Source: Malus domestica (lineage: Eukaryota; Streptophyta; Magnoliopsida; Rosales; Rosaceae). Taken from it: a stretch of 64,000 nucleotides of DNA. Of the stretch, positions 48,317-61,662 are shown piece after piece. Location: positions 36,167,001-36,231,000 of the forward strand of contig NC_091663.1 of the NCBI RefSeq assembly GCF_042453785.1, given 5' to 3'. The translations under genes and the position numbers were made by a program. Numbering within the stretch: position 1 is the first letter of the stretch; each line of letters begins with the position of its first letter. The notes beneath the pieces are model-generated. The model was not told the DNA's origin, searched no databases, and saw only the letters and a list, made by a program, of their open reading frames with translations.

Positions 48317-51002
48317 AAATAAGGTTCATTGATTTGTAGCTTCTTTTTATATGAATGTGAAGTTCTTCTAAAATGACTGCGTTTTTACATAAAATAATTT
48401 GAATTTTAAAAACACTTCAAAGATACGTAACTTTTGATTATTGTAAAAAATACTAAAAACATTTTTGAATCATTTTAAAAATACTTTTAAACCGTATTAA
48501 AAAAAGTTATAAAGACTAAATCAATGGGAAAGTTAGATTTTTAACCTTTTGGTTAGAAGTTGCAGTAATTATGACTGGTTTTTTGCTCAGAGAAAAAGGT
48601 AGGATTTGGAAGTTGCTAGTTGATACTTGCAGCAGAGGATGAACGTCTCTCCTATTTGTGTGGACTGTGAATAAAAGGGAATAAAATAAATAAAAAATCA
48701 GAAGAAGATTCAAGTTTTGGGACCTTCGAGCTTCGATGTTTCGTATGGTGGCTGATCGTCCATGTCGATGGAATATTGGATTCATCCGGATTGGCTTTGT
48801 GGGACTTTTAAGAATTTTTACATTTTAATTATTTATCGTGTATCGTGTAATTAGAAATTATTTGATTTTTTATTTAAATTAAACATAAACAGTATTTGAC
48901 AAAAATTAACCATACTATATACGATGAACGGTTAGAATATGAAAATATCTAAGATTCCACAATGTGAATCCAGAGAAGATCCTCACGTCGACGGTCTTTA
49001 TTTTTGAAAAAGCTCCAAAAGAACTAATAAAAAATTGAACAAAATCATAAAGTAATGAGTAATATCTCTTTATGAAGTTTGAGTTCTAGTCCAAGTAGTT
49101 TACTTGAATTTTTGCTTTGTCGTATATCTGTCTTGAGTAATCCTTAGACTAAATTTATAAAATAAATTTACAAATTAAATTATGTGTGATTCAAACATCA
49201 ATTTTCATGTTATTTAATTTATAAAATTTAATCTTCCTAATATTACTCATTAGTCTTATAGTTTTGTTGCTTTCAGTTCAATTTGTCAAAGTTGATTTTT
49301 TTTGGTTTTGCACATTTTCTCATTTGAATTTGGAAGAAGTTTTGGCTTATTTGACAAAATAGAATGACGGTATTAAAAAAATGAAATTACAAGGACAAAA
49401 TTACAATAGAACAAACTACAAGGTGTGAACATTCGAATAAACTACAGAGATTCTTAGTGCAATTAACAAAGCATGCGTATGAAATAAAAGAAAATGTGAA
49501 TAACACCATTCTTTTTATAATCCATAGACGCTTTGCGAAACGTTGTCAGAATAGTTTTTTTAAGGAAAATTAATGAAAAGTACCAAAAAAAAAAAACTTT
49601 AGTTTTAATGAAAAATGAAAAATAAATGTGTAGTGAATAGTACCAGAAAAATGTAAAAATGTGATTTTTCATTAAAGATAAATAGTACCAAGAGTGTTTC
49701 GTTAAAACTCTTTTTTTTTATTACCTAAACACATTTTTAGTAGGACAATGATTGTCTGCCCTCCCACTTCTTGTGCCCTACTGTTGTATGTGATCATGGT
49801 TAAGCCACATCAACATTTTATATTACTATTCATTTTGTCTTATTATCTCTATAAAAAATAATATAAAATGTTGACGTGATTTAACCGTGACCGCACAAAA
49901 TAAAAGGGCACTGAAAATGAAAGGACAGAGAATCCTTGTCCTTTTTAGGAAAAAATAAATACGCCCGCAAGATGGTTCTCTCAAACTACAAGTTGGTGAT
50001 GTAATCAATGATATCATGAATTGAAGATATGATCACATTCACAAGCCTCATAAATGGGGTCCGCTTCATCAATTCATCAACAGCCTTGTTGTCTACGAAG
50101 GGGTCAACACATCATAAAGTTGAAGATGCACACAGACAATCCACAACGTCAATCACCACTATTCACTCCTTTGTCTCACTACCAAGTACCAAAGTTGGTC
50201 CAAATTCATTTTCTAGGGTGACCAATTCCAATTTGTGCACCAAAATTCACGTGAGAGGAGGGATGTCAATTTTCAGTACCTTGTGGCCCAAGTTCTCAAC
50301 CCTCAAATCTTGCAAAAAGACTCCGCCTCTGTACCCTATGCCCGGTTCTTTTTTCAAGGCTCTCGTCGCGCTTGCCGACAACCCGCCAGCGGAAGAAAAG
50401 AAACTACTTCGTAGGACAAAGTCCGCTTTTGTCCCTTCACTTAGGGCTGCGAATCAGGGCCTAGATGTTAAGAGAGAGGTCTGACTGCCACACCGCTGCG
50501 TAGTGTTTACCCTTACCAATCCATTCATGCAGTCAGCTAAAGAGAAATGTTATAATTCATGTTGTTCGATTTGAAAAACTACCATTACAGCGTCTTGTGA
50601 TCATAAGGAAGAAATAGCGGTCGAAATCACGAACCAAACATGACAGATTTCTATCTTCTCATACAGATTAAACTTCACAAAGCAAAAAGCAAAGAAATTT
50701 CTTGAGGCAGGCATGACAAATTGCTCACTGGCAATTACCACAGAGATATCACGAAAAAATAACTCAATTCAGGCTATTCAAGTTCTCCTATCGCTTCGAC
50801 AATAACTTGATGATTTGATATTAATTGGATGAACCAATGGAACCTAGTCAATTACAGCAGCTGTAGATTCTTTCATGCACTTGGCGTACACGCGGCAGAG
50901 GCACGAGAGGACAATTCTGGTCCAAACCGATGAAAGCATAGCCAAAAGAGTCTAATCTGCACTGCATAGCCTTCGCATATTCACTAACCTTTCAACAGAA
51001 CG
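48317..51002. other. Intergenic region, no gene recognised
   Basis: AT-rich sequence. A plus-strand open frame of 151 residues at 50029-50484 (Ser/Thr-rich, ending NQGLDVKREV) has no recognised domain and is probably not a gene. The family 1 MITE copy e is at 49560. Confidence 0.4.
49560..49716 (+). mobile_element. Foldback MITE, family 1 (copy e)
   Basis: Begins 'aaggaaaattaatgaaaagt', carries 'gtgaatagtacc', and ends with 'ttcgttaaaact'. Its internal 'gtgatttttcattaaagataaatagtacc' pairs with the left arm. Closest copy to the family consensus as far as I can judge. Confidence 0.65.
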
Positions 51003-54000
51003 TCATTGATGGTTTGTAGGTCTATCTATTACTCTGGTGTTGTATGAATTGCAGTTGCCGCACTTGTGTCCAAAAATGTGAAAGGGGGCGTTGCTAGTTG
51101 TGTTGCAATCGTTGCAAAGAATTGATACCTGGCAAAAAGCATTACAAGTGCAACTTTTTACATTCCATTTGTTCCCGAAATGGTGTAGTATATAGATACG
51201 CTTACACTTAGGTGAGGAAAAAGAATCACATAATAAATAGAAATGCAATTGTAATTTGACAATTTCTGTATGTATCGGGCTAGGAATAATAGAGTACTAG
51301 ATAGTGCTATGCTGATATAATATTGCATCTAAAAATTCATTTCTTCTAGACCGAAAAACGATTTGTGTAAAAGCATGCAATGATCAAAGACCTCATCAAT
51401 GAAAGCCAATTACAAGGCCTGTAGATGCACAAGGTCTGTAAACTATGGCTAAGTTAACTGAAAGATGGACCAAAAAAGGGTTAAAGCAACTACCTCATAT
51501 TGGTATTCCGCAGGCATAGCAGTGGCTTCAATCTATCACCCAAAAGAAAAGAACTTCAGAATCACAGTGACGATGTGTAAGATAGCAAGCGGCAGGCATA
51601 AATATATATATCAAAAGCCACTAAAACCAGATAGTTTTATCTACTAGAAATCATGGTCTGTGACAACTGTGCTAAGAAAAACAACAAAACAAGATTGAGA
51701 GCACCTGATAACCAATAAAAGAAATCTACAACGGTATCGCCCTAACTAGGGAAGGGAGGGGGAAGAATTAAACAGCGGCTTGGGATTAGAAATATAAGGT
51801 GATGGAAGCACAAGTTATGCAAAGCTACACTTTTGATTATTTGAAAACGATTATCACCATCAAAGTGACTATAGCAACTTTCCGGGATGGTTTTGCTTTC
51901 TAAATATCCAAAGAAACTGCCATGGGAAATACATGCCGAGCACTGGAATACCTAAGTTCTACTATAAAACTTGAGGATAATCCACGAGAAACTAAAAGGT
52001 GCAAATCCAGAGCCTAAATAGAAACAAAAATAAAAATACTAAAAGCACGAAGGGGGCAGAAACAAAGCAGGGTAGGGAACAACTCCACTTGAGAATTCCT
52101 CATGTTTAGGGTGTCTAGAAGCAGGGGCAGGGCACAGTTCCAGTGGACTCCCTTATGGGGGACATTACCTGCTTCTAAGGGAAAAAAACACAGAATCACA
52201 CTAAAACAGCTCGTGAAATTTTAAACATGAGTGGCAAACACCAAAATCAATTATATGTTAACTAATAAACACAAAAGTAATGTAGACTACAAGGATTAAA
52301 GCGGAATCAGCGAGAACAGAATACATACTTCTGCATCCAACAAGTTCCACATATGACCCATTTCGAGCACTGTCTTGGAGCAAATGGGACAGCGATATCT
52401 GGAAGATAAATCCAAAACATATTATGAGCAAACAACTACTATTTGAGTTTAAATCATCAAAGTTACAGAGTAAACTATCTCGGAATAAAATGTAGTTAAC
52501 TGATTTTGGTTTTGCATCTCAATGAAGCAATCTGAATGCATTGTGTGTCCACACTTCATAATATTTGTGACTTTAACCGAGTCAAAAAGATACTGTCAGG
52601 ATAACAAGAAAGTTGTTAGAACAACAGCATTGTTATTTTAATTTATTTTATTGAACTACTAAATTAATCTCAGACCTCATAGCAAACAGGGCAGTGATTC
52701 TTCATTGAGTCTTCTACACATAAGTGGTTATCACGCAGACCCACTGCATAGCAAGAACCTGTTTTCATGCAAGATGATCAGAAAACGCAAATCAGACCTC
52801 ATGTTACACCCCTTGGCCCTTGCTACAGATCTGCTATCTCTACCGTGATTTTCCTACTTCTGAAAGGAAAGGTTGTTCATTTTTTGGCCAATTATAGGAA
52901 ATGAGGCATTTGAACCCCTCACTACCATGGTCTCAACTTTCTAGCCACAAGCTCTAACTCTCTGAGTTATATAAGCCCCACTCCATCTTCAACAAATATT
53001 TTCTTGGGGAGTATCCTAAAATCATGGAATTTTTCCTCTCTCCAAGTTAAGATGTGAAACAACTCTTTGTAGATAGGTGCAAGCTCGGACGAGTATGATT
53101 GAAAACAAAAATAACAGGGAATGCAAATATTAAATTTAAAAAACCAAATAACAAAAAACAGAAAAACAAGGTAAGGGCATACCACACTTCTGACAATGGA
53201 AGAAATTCTCGCTACCACCAACTCTGATAATAAAATATCCAACGAAAGCAATGGTTCAGTTTGAAATAAGGGCACGATTAGAAAAACAGAAATCAACAAA
53301 AGGTAGAAGACCAGTGGCTAACCTACAAATTCCGCACTCATTGCAATGAAATTGTCCCTTGTGAGTCTGCATTATTAGCCAAACAGTATATCTGATATTA
53401 AATACTAAAACTTTTGAAACCTAAAGAATGGAAATCCAATTTCAGACACTTCTATCTAATTCAATGAAGCTAATTATCCTACTTCGTCATCGAAGAACTT
53501 GCAAATGTCGCAATAGTATTCCCCCATGTTGACACCGCAGTTAGAACAAAGCTGAGCAACCTGGAAACAGATTACAATGAAGGCAAAATAAAGCTCACCT
53601 AAAAGGTTCCAAACCATTCAAATACACGACAATTGCGAAAATCGAACCTGTTGCTCGGTGTTGCAGACTGAGCATACAACCTACAAAATGAATTGCAAAA
53701 CCCAATTAATAATTTCCATCAAAACCTACACTAATCAACACTATGATTAAACACAACACTGAAAGTATGGACAAATATATGCGGGGGCAAAGGGCGTACC
53801 TGCTTGACATCGTGCCTGACAAGCTCATGGCGGTCTTTCGGGTTGTTTAGCGAGCTCTAATTACCACAAAACATACAAAATCAAATACAAAAGTTAAAAA
53901 ATCCCAAATTACATATGAACACATACGTAGACACACACACACAGATATATATCTTACCGCGGCTTCGTTGTGGCAGTGGCGGCAGGGGAAAATCTGGTCG

Positions 54001-54193
54001 CAGCAAGGGGCACGAATCTTGCATCGTCTCCGATAATGGTCGCATCTATGAGAAACAAGAACGAACATTAGCAGATTCAGCGGTTGTTGAGATAAAACCC
54101 GCGAAAACACGAAACCGAAAATTACCCGTATTCCATCTTTCCGAAATCTTGGCGGGTAAGAGTGGGCGGCGCAGCCGAAGAGTCTTCCCCCAT
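51003..54193 (-). CDS. CHY/CTCHY zinc finger RING-H2 E3 ligase, MIEL1-like
   Basis: Twelve exons: 54126-54193, 53958-54045, 53800-53856, 53648-53680, 53483-53560, 53323-53366, 53183-53223, 52676-52758, 52501-52592, 52329-52398, 51494-51532, 51003-51128. They join to 272 residues, all introns GT-AG. The N-terminus has the conserved DFGKMEYG, then CHY zinc-binding residues ([15 protein letters not shown]...CRHCHNE), a CTCHY region ([13 protein letters not shown]...HCNECGIC), a RING-H2 at 159-201 (C-x2-C-x15-C-x-H-x2-H-x2-C-x11-C-x2-C), and a C-terminal zinc ribbon (LCNDCN...[12 protein letters not shown]). These proteins are E3 ubiquitin ligases; Arabidopsis MIEL1 targets MYB factors and its relative RZPF34/CHYR1 acts in ABA signalling. 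The sequence looks closest to MIEL1, but I did not align it. No defect is seen. Confidence 0.95.
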
Positions 54194-55020
54194 GGGTGGT
54201 TGCTGCGGCGGGAGAATGCCCGAGTTGTTGAATGGATTGGAGGTAAAGAGAGTTTGAGGAGACAAGGTAGCTGTCTCTACGGACTTGTCAAATAAGTCCG
54301 AGGAAGAAGAAGACGCCTGAATGATTGGGCCTTGGACCCATTCCTAATTCATGCAGGCCCAATACTATTTTTAACGGCTAAAAGACCCGCATTGGCTAGA
54401 GCAGATACGCTATTTAAAGTATAACACCGCTTGTACAAGAAAAAAATTAGAAACATGAGGTAACAGTCATTATGTTTACTATAAATAAAGGCGAGATAAA
54501 AGACATACAAAGAATTTCTCTATACCTCTCTTTTCACTTTGTATGTTGTTGTACTCTCTTTTTCAAGTATTTGGATTACGGATTGTAATGTGAAATCCAT
54601 AAACCTTTTAAAGTCAGAAGTCGATAAAATTTCACTACTCATTTGTTAGCAAATGGAGAGAATTCAAATAATTTTTCAATACCCTTGAAATTGCTCATTT
54701 TGAGTAAGTAAACATGGTATTAGGGTAAATCTCATACACGAGAACCTTTTAGTTGTACTTGAAACGATGTCAGGTAATGCTCAAATTATAAAATGTAAGA
54801 AATTAGCTGCATTATAACACGTGAAACAGTAACACACGTGATGTGCTAACAAAAGAGCACTAAAACAACAAAGGCAACTTTAATTGCATGACTACATACT
54901 TGAATGAAAATTTTACACTGCACTTACATCAAACATGAAGGAAAAAATAACAAAAAAATTGTGAAAATCAAACGCGATCCGTCCTCTGCAACCGAAGCTG
55001 CAGAGAGCCTGCTACCCAGA

Positions 55021-55738
55021 TTAAAGGAGGGTGCAAGAGCATGAGTTCATCTTTTGCATATCTTTCTGGTTTTTACCTGCACAAAACTCATCCCATATAG
55101 ACATTAGGCACTGATCATCCTCCATGAACATGCAGGAAATTCCACAGACCCAAATATTTCATAACTAACAAAACAAGATCGTACTTCAAAGATTTCAAGA
55201 TTTTTCGAACAAAAAAAAACGTCAATCTGCACTTGTGACGAAACAACTTGATTATAACGAGGATTTAAACAAGTTAACCTGTCTTTTTGTTTTTGGGTAC
55301 AAGAGGCTGTACTACGGCATGCATGATCACAGCCTCACCGGTCTGATTACCGGCGGTTATTCTGGAATCAGCAAGTGTCTTGCTATTCTCTAAAACTCTG
55401 CCACCATGTATGATTTTCACTTCGTCTACTGACTTCGGCGTCACTGTTTTTGCTGCTGTGATCGAAACATGTATACATACATTAAATGCAGCTAAATTTT
55501 GTATGAATGTATCTATTTATAGCAGGATCAGTTCATCAAATCTCGTTTTCAGCAAATCAAGTTCATCAGATTCCAATTTCATCGAGCAAAGAATAATCAA
55601 ATTACCTTGAGGCCACTCATCAAGTAACCTTTTCTTAAGAGATGATACCGTCATAGATGGTGCATAACTATTGTGTCCTATATCTGTCCCGTCATAAATC
55701 CGGAACTTGAGTGCTATATGCTCCCCTCTTTGCCCCAT
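55021..55738 (-). CDS. MUB: Membrane-anchored ubiquitin-fold protein
   Basis: Three exons, 55606-55738, 55279-55455 and 55021-55076, give 121 residues. The ubiquitin-fold segment includes ALKFRIYDGTDIGHNSY, VSSLKKRLLDEWPQ, and VKIIHGGRVLENSKTL. The last exon ends NSCSCTLL; the final CTLL is a CaaX box whose Leu end predicts geranylgeranylation, so the protein should be lipid-anchored at the plasma membrane. MUBs recruit certain E2 enzymes to that membrane. Start: Met at 55738 fits the family length (117-124); an in-frame Met at 55798 would add 20 residues (SVWDFDFGEEEG) not typical of MUBs. Confidence 0.93.
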
Positions 55739-55984
55739 AGCATATGTTCCCCCCCTTCTCCCTTCTTCTTCCCCAAAGTCAAAATCCCAAACAGACAACT
55801 TCCTCTACTCGAAAATTTCAGACTCCCGCAGCCCACCTGAAAAAATAAACAGGGCATAAGAAACCCCCAAATTTGTGATATCAAATCTCGTTTCTCGAAA
55901 ATAATATTCAAGACTAGACTACACATGAAAGAGAGCTCCTCATAATCTTTAACAAACAACATTCAAGAATACTTGGTGCAAACA

Positions 55985-56890
55985 AACATTCAGACTCCTC
56001 CCATTCCTTCTTCAGGATTGTTTATACAATAAGCAATAAGCACTCACCATTGCTTTTCAACGATCTGAACAGTCAATCTTCCTAACTCAAGACTGAAGAA
56101 TGCATAGTGTAAACGAAAATTCAGACTCCCCACAATTCCTTTTCCGAGGACTGTTTTCATGACATCCACTCAACATTGCACTTCAACGATCTAAACAAGT
56201 TTATCTTTTCAACTCAAGACTCAAAGAATGTGTAGTGTACACAAAAATTCAGACTCCCCAATTCCTTAATTGGGACTATTTATTACCTCTACTCACTTGG
56301 CATTGTGTTTCAACATCCGAACAGTCTATATTTTCAATTCAAAACTCAACAATGCTCAGTAGTCTAGACGAAAATACAAAATTCAGAGACCACCAATTCC
56401 TTTTCTGAGGGCTGTTTTTATGACATCCACTCAGCATTGTATTTCAACGATCTAAACAAGTTTATCTTTTCAGCTCAAGATTCAAAGAATGTATAGCGTA
56501 AAGGAAAATTCAGACTCCCCAATTCCTTAATTGGGACTATTTATTACCTCTACTCACTTGGCATTGTGTTTCAACGTCCGAACAGTCTATTTTTTCAATT
56601 CAAAACTCAACAATGCTCAGTAGTCTAAACGAAAATACAAAATTCAGACTCCGCCAATTCCTTTTCCGAGGGCTGTTTTTATGACATCCACTCAGCATTG
56701 TATTTCAACGATCTAAAAAAGTTTATCTTTTCAACTCAAGACTCAAAGAATGTGTAGTGTAAAGGAAAGTTCAGACTCCCCAATTCCTTAATTGGGACTA
56801 TTTATGACCTCCACTCCCTCGGCATTGTGTTTCAACGATCCGCAGAGTCTATATTTTCAATTCAATACTCAACAATGCTCACAAGTCTTA
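55985..56890. repeat. Tandem array with 261-bp period (two 131-bp half-units)
   Basis: The phrase 'cagactccccaattccttaa' begins at about 56250, 56511 and 56772, spaced 261 bp. Between them, variant half-units ('ccttttccgagggctgtttttatgacatcc') are offset by about 131 bp. Six or seven half-units can be followed from 55985. The array lies 250 bp upstream of the MUB start and probably overlaps its leader intron or promoter. Confidence 0.9.
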
Positions 56891-58159
56891 ACAAAAACAC
56901 AAAATTTCGCGGAGAAAACTCGATTCTTACCTCTGCGAAATCAGCAAATGACGATTGATTCTTTGAAAGAACTGGAAAAATCTGCACATCCGAATCAAGG
57001 GCTTGGGGACCAATCCAACCAAGTAAGAACCTCATATGACCCAAGTGCTTCAAGTACTCGATGGAATCGATATCTCTGCACACGATGAGATAATGCCGAA
57101 TCTATTCATTTTATAAATATTCATAAAAATCGAATCGCAAGTTCCGAAATGCAATTCGACTACCAAAAAATCAAAAAAATATATATAATTAACAAGATGT
57201 GCGATCCGTGCCACGATCTTTTACCAAATAAATCCTAGCATGAAAATCTGCTTAATTAATTGCGTATCAAATTATATAAAATAAAATAAAATACAAATCC
57301 GTAAAAACAGAAATCTCACTTTCAGTGATTGTGGAACTTATCAGGCGTGAGATTAGATTTTTCACATTCGTAGGATCAAGATTGTTGCAATAACAGTAAA
57401 TTAAAGATCCGAGAAATCTCACATTTTCCGTCGAAATCCTTCATTTTCTCGGCAACCAAACAGGCGGTAATCGAATCGATTCTGGAACGAAAAGAAAGAA
57501 ACTGTAACGATTTCTAGCAGTGATCTGCAGGGAGGAGGCTTATTTGTGACCGCCTCGAATGACTAATATACCCCTCATTTGGTGTTACGGATAGTGACGT
57601 GTCGTGTTTTGATTGATCAGGAGGAGGTTTGAGAAGTGGTCTAATATACGAGTTCGTTACTGTTAGTTACTTCAGAATAGTTTTACCGGGCAACGCTCGT
57701 GTGGGGTAGTGCTCAGGGTAAGTCATATGGACCTCACCAATATAATTTTATCAATTATTATGGGTATAAATTCATTATTAAAATCGTTATTATGTTAATT
57801 TTATTGTTGAGACAGGTGGGGATTGTTTTTTTTGTTGTTGAAAAAGATGCTCAAATAAAAGTACAGGAATAGTAAAATTCATTCAAAACTCAAGCATGAA
57901 TATCATGAACTAAAGTTGCATATTAATTAAAAGACGCATTGCCTGATTAAACACGAGATGCTAAACAAAATGGCTTACAAAAAACTAGCACAAAATTAAA
58001 ATACATAGACTTCCATAGAGAAAACAGCAAGTTGGAAGAAAACGGGAGTGATGTAGGCAAAACTTTTGCGAAGAAAACTACTTGAGACAAAACTTTGAGA
58101 TAGACAAAAAAGAGTGTCACACATGCTTGAAATTCAACAAATACCAAGCACTGCCTAAA

Positions 58160-58195
58160 GGGTTTGGTTGAAGAAATATTTCTTCAATCAAACCC
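58160..58195. repeat. 36-bp palindrome
   Basis: The sequence gggtttggttgaagaaatat continues into its own complement with one mismatch pair. A partial second right arm ('aaatatttcttcaaccaaaa') follows at 58214-58234, so the left arm can pair with either. Confidence 0.85.
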
Positions 58196-58496
58196 ATCTG
58201 GTAGACTGGTAAAAAAATATTTCTTCAACCAAAACTAATTGGAGATGGATGGAGAGATATCTAATTGTTTTTTAAGTAGCAAGATTTCCATCTCTCCAAC
58301 ATCGAATACTCTCAACACATCCTCTCTCGTGCATGGCATCAATTTTTATGTGTGAGAACGTACGTGATCATTGAACCTGATACATAAATAGCCTACTTTG
58401 ATAGGATATTAGAATATGAATATTGGCTTGACCATGTGTGCAAGTCGTTAGAAAGACTTATATAGAACGAGTTCACCGTCATCGTGGCGTCCCTTT

Positions 58497-58546
58497 CCAA
58501 TAATATAAGGACATGTGTAATGTTACATGTGACATTATATTATTGG
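58497..58546. repeat. 50-bp imperfect palindrome
   Basis: Runs 'ccaataatataaggacatgt' to its mirrored complement 'acattatattattgg' around a short centre ('aatgttacat'). No coding context. Confidence 0.75.
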
Positions 58547-60310
58547 ATTGGTTCACGTACATGCAAACCCTTTCATGTAAAATCTTGCAAGTCGCCCAAG
58601 TTTGATAGTTTCCTAGTTTTGTGTGTAGTTCACTTCTTGTTCACGCTTATAAAACCCTAATTTACTAAAAGTACATATTTTAGCGATGATAGCTTGGGGG
58701 TACACAACTGATTCGAAACCCTAATGAACCATAAACGCAACCAGTTTTGAATTGGATTCTGCAGGCCATGGGTGCAAACCATAGATATAGTTGTATCACC
58801 AAAGTCCAGGTGAGGCAAATGCATGCCTGCCCTAATTTCCCCTTGCTTCCAATTAAAAACGATAACACTGTTTTCTTTTGAATTTTCCAGATTAAGATTG
58901 ACGGTGATTGATCATCAAAAGCCAACAATGAATCTTTGTTCTACAGTGATTATCTGGGGCAGCTCACCACTCGGCACTCACTTAAATGATTTTCTCCTTT
59001 TCTCTCAACTAAACTGGTGTGCTTGTCTCACTCCAGTAGGGAATCTTCAGAGTACTTAATTCCGGTACGATTTTTCGTTCAATTTCTTCATGTGCAATGA
59101 CCTAGGAGTTTAAATTATTTGAGATGTCTAGGGCTATAGGACCATTGCAACTGGAGTCTAACTTGCTAAATGACATCGAGAGGGGGACCATTCACTTGAA
59201 AAATTAGATGCTTGTAGCTGTCTTTGTATTTAGCATATATACACACATTAAGCCTCATCCCCACCGCAGATATGCCATAGTGCATGTGAATCCTATAAAC
59301 CCTATTTAAAACTCAAAACCCTAGTATTATGTCAGGAAATCAAAACCTTGCATAATAGTTTTAATAACATTCGATCTCTAGCTCCATCCACTTTCAACTG
59401 GTTCTGAGTCGCATGCTCATGACATTCTAATATGGACACGTCACACACGTTCTTTATCATCCGATTCCATAGACCTCTCCATCCATCAATTAGTCTTGGG
59501 CTAGATGCTCCCAAATATCTTAATAATTCATCGTTTGACTATACGAAATACCATCATATTCTTCGTAATTTCCTCTGCACCATCCAAGCTACCAGCCGAA
59601 TGAATGTTAGATAGTACTAGTTATAACTTATAAGTGTAAGTTGTACTAGTAATTGTCATATTTTCTCTATAAGAAGGATATGTCTGATACAATGAATCCG
59701 AAAAGGAATATATATCGGAGATACGAATGCTATTTGCTCCCGCACTAATAATAATGGAAACTGTAATTTCCATGACACGAATGATAATGTTGACACTGAC
59801 TGCCAAAAACAAGTCTATCGTTGGTGGGAGAGGAGCAAGAAGAGAATAAAAGAAAAGAAAAGGAAACGAAGTGGTAAGGCAAGAATGTAATACCTTTCTT
59901 TGTCTGTCATAAAGTTGAAGAATCTATGCTTAGAAAAATAGACCTCTTCTTCTTTTCTTTATACGCTTCCCATATGACTATGAGGGAAGGCAAGATTGGA
60001 CTGCAGTAGTCAGATTTTATTAATTTGTCTCCCTCTACAAGTTCTGAACTTTAGGCGATGTTCAGCAAGCTTAATTCATCTGCATTGCTTCGATTTTTCA
60101 GTTACAAGCATCGATCTGTCCTTATAATGTTTAAACAATGTGTGTATCTGTTTCCCAAAAAAAAAAATGTGTATCTCTGTTTATTTATCACATGTTCAGA
60201 AAAATGAATCTCATTTTACTTGTAACAAAATTGAAAAGCAGGTAATTAAAATTCACAACTTTACAGTTTGAAAGCGAGTTAATTAATATCCCGTAGATAT
60301 TTTCAGAGAG

Positions 60311-60480
60311 AGAGAGAGGGTGGGCTTTGGTGCAAAGGAAATGTTGCTCCTTTGTGACCGAAAGGTCACGGGTTCAAGTCGTGGAAACAGCCTCTTTGCA
60401 AAGTAAGAGTAAGGCTGTTTACGATAGACGTCCCCCCACCCTCTCAAAGCAAGGAGCCTTGTTTGGCTTGGGTGGCCTTT
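60311..60480 (+). mobile_element. Au-type SINE
   Basis: About 170 bp with the tRNA-like B-box region 'aaggtcacgggttcaagtcg' followed by 'tggaaacagcctctttgc' and 'gtaaggctgtttacgataga', the signature of the plant Au SINE family. A target-site duplication of about 17 bp, tagatatttt(c/t)agaga(g/a), flanks it (60294-60310 and 60481-60497), with one or two mismatches. It encodes nothing. Confidence 0.88.
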
Positions 60481-60595
60481 TAGATATTTTTAGAGAATTT
60501 TCAGGGCTTTATACTTTAATTTGTTCATAGGATATTCTACATGTAGGTTGACTGTAGGAACAAAAAGGCAGAAGTAGTAGAAGAGAAAGAATATT

Positions 60596-61662
60596 GGGTA
60601 AATTACATAGTAACCCCTCAGGTTTGATGTCAATTACAACCTCATACAACAACTTTAAAACATTTCACTTTCATACCTCTAGTACCATTTTATTTCAAAA
60701 TAACACCTCCGTTAGATTTTCCATTCATTAGTCTGTTAAATGCTGACGTGGCTGCCACATTTGTGTTGATGAGGCTGCCACGTGGCAAAAATAATAATTT
60801 TATAATTTAAAAAAAAAATCTAATCTTCTAAATATTAAAAATAAAAAAAATAAAAACCTGAAAGCTTTACTCGCGACCCCCAAACCCAGAAACCAATTAA
60901 TCCCAAACCCATCTCCCCATTAATCCCCCCAGAAACCCAGCGCAACAACCTCCTTCTCCCCCCCCACCCCCCAACGACCCATTCCCATCAAATCCCCATT
61001 CCCCCCGACGACCCACTCCCGTTAAATCCCCCTCCCCGACGAGATGGGGTTTTTTTTTCTCCTTTTCTTTTCTGGGTTGCAGATACTGGGTGCGGAGGAG
61101 GAAGTGGAGGATGGGTGCACGGTGGGTTTGGGGAAGACGAGAGGGAGGAGAAAGGGGTGGGTTGCATGGAAGATGAAAATGGGGGGTTTTTTTTTCTCTC
61201 TTTTTTCTTTCTGGGTTGCAGGTTGGGCTCGGGTGGGGGTGAAAGAGATGGGAAGATGGGTGTGCAAAGGAGGTGGAGGATGGGTGGGAGTGGTTTTGGA
61301 TTTGGGTTACAGAGAGGGAGGACGGATTGGGAAGATGAAGGAGATGGGGTTTCGGCGGGGTATAGGTTGGGGGAATATGGGAGCGGGGAAGAAGAAGGTT
61401 GAGGGTTTTTTTTTTTTTTTTAATAGGGTTATATTATAATATTTTTAATGTATAAATAATTAATTTTTTTTACCACGTGGCAGCCACATCAGCACAAATG
61501 TGGCAGCCACGTCATCATTTAACAGACTAGTGGATGGAAAATCTAACGGAGATGTTATTTTGAAATAAAATGGTACTTGATGTATGAAAGTGAAATGTTT
61601 TAAAGTTGTTGTATAGGGTTGTAATAGACCTCAAACATGATGGGCTATTATGTAATTTATCC
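60596..61662. mobile_element. Mutator-like non-autonomous element (1067 bp)
   Basis: Terminal inverted repeats of about 190 bp, roughly 90% alike, start ggg(or gga)taaattacata. A perfect 9-bp target-site duplication, aagaatatt (60587-60595 and 61663-61671), fits Mutator-like elements, which make 8-11 bp duplications. The centre (60840-61420) is very different: C-rich on the left, then G-rich, with 'ctgggttgcag' seen twice. It has no transposase. Open frames in the G-rich centre are low-complexity. Confidence 0.88.

Larger units (their letters stand above)
57089..60290. other. Intergenic region with two palindromes, no gene recognised
   Basis: MUB promoter/leader on the right of the array, perhaps to 57600 (a 5' leader with 'tgcagggaggagg' lies near 57520). 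From 57600 to 60290 only short open frames without domains are present. Two perfect-looking palindromes (58160 and 58497) are listed on their own. Confidence 0.4.

Noticed and set aside
60355-60400. tRNA gene
   Set aside because: Only the B-box region is tRNA-like and it continues into an Au-type SINE body with a target-site duplication; no cloverleaf or anticodon arm can be drawn.
61022-61439. Gly/Arg-rich or Pro-rich proteins
   Set aside because: Low-complexity frames in the centre of the Mutator-like element, on both strands, with no domain.
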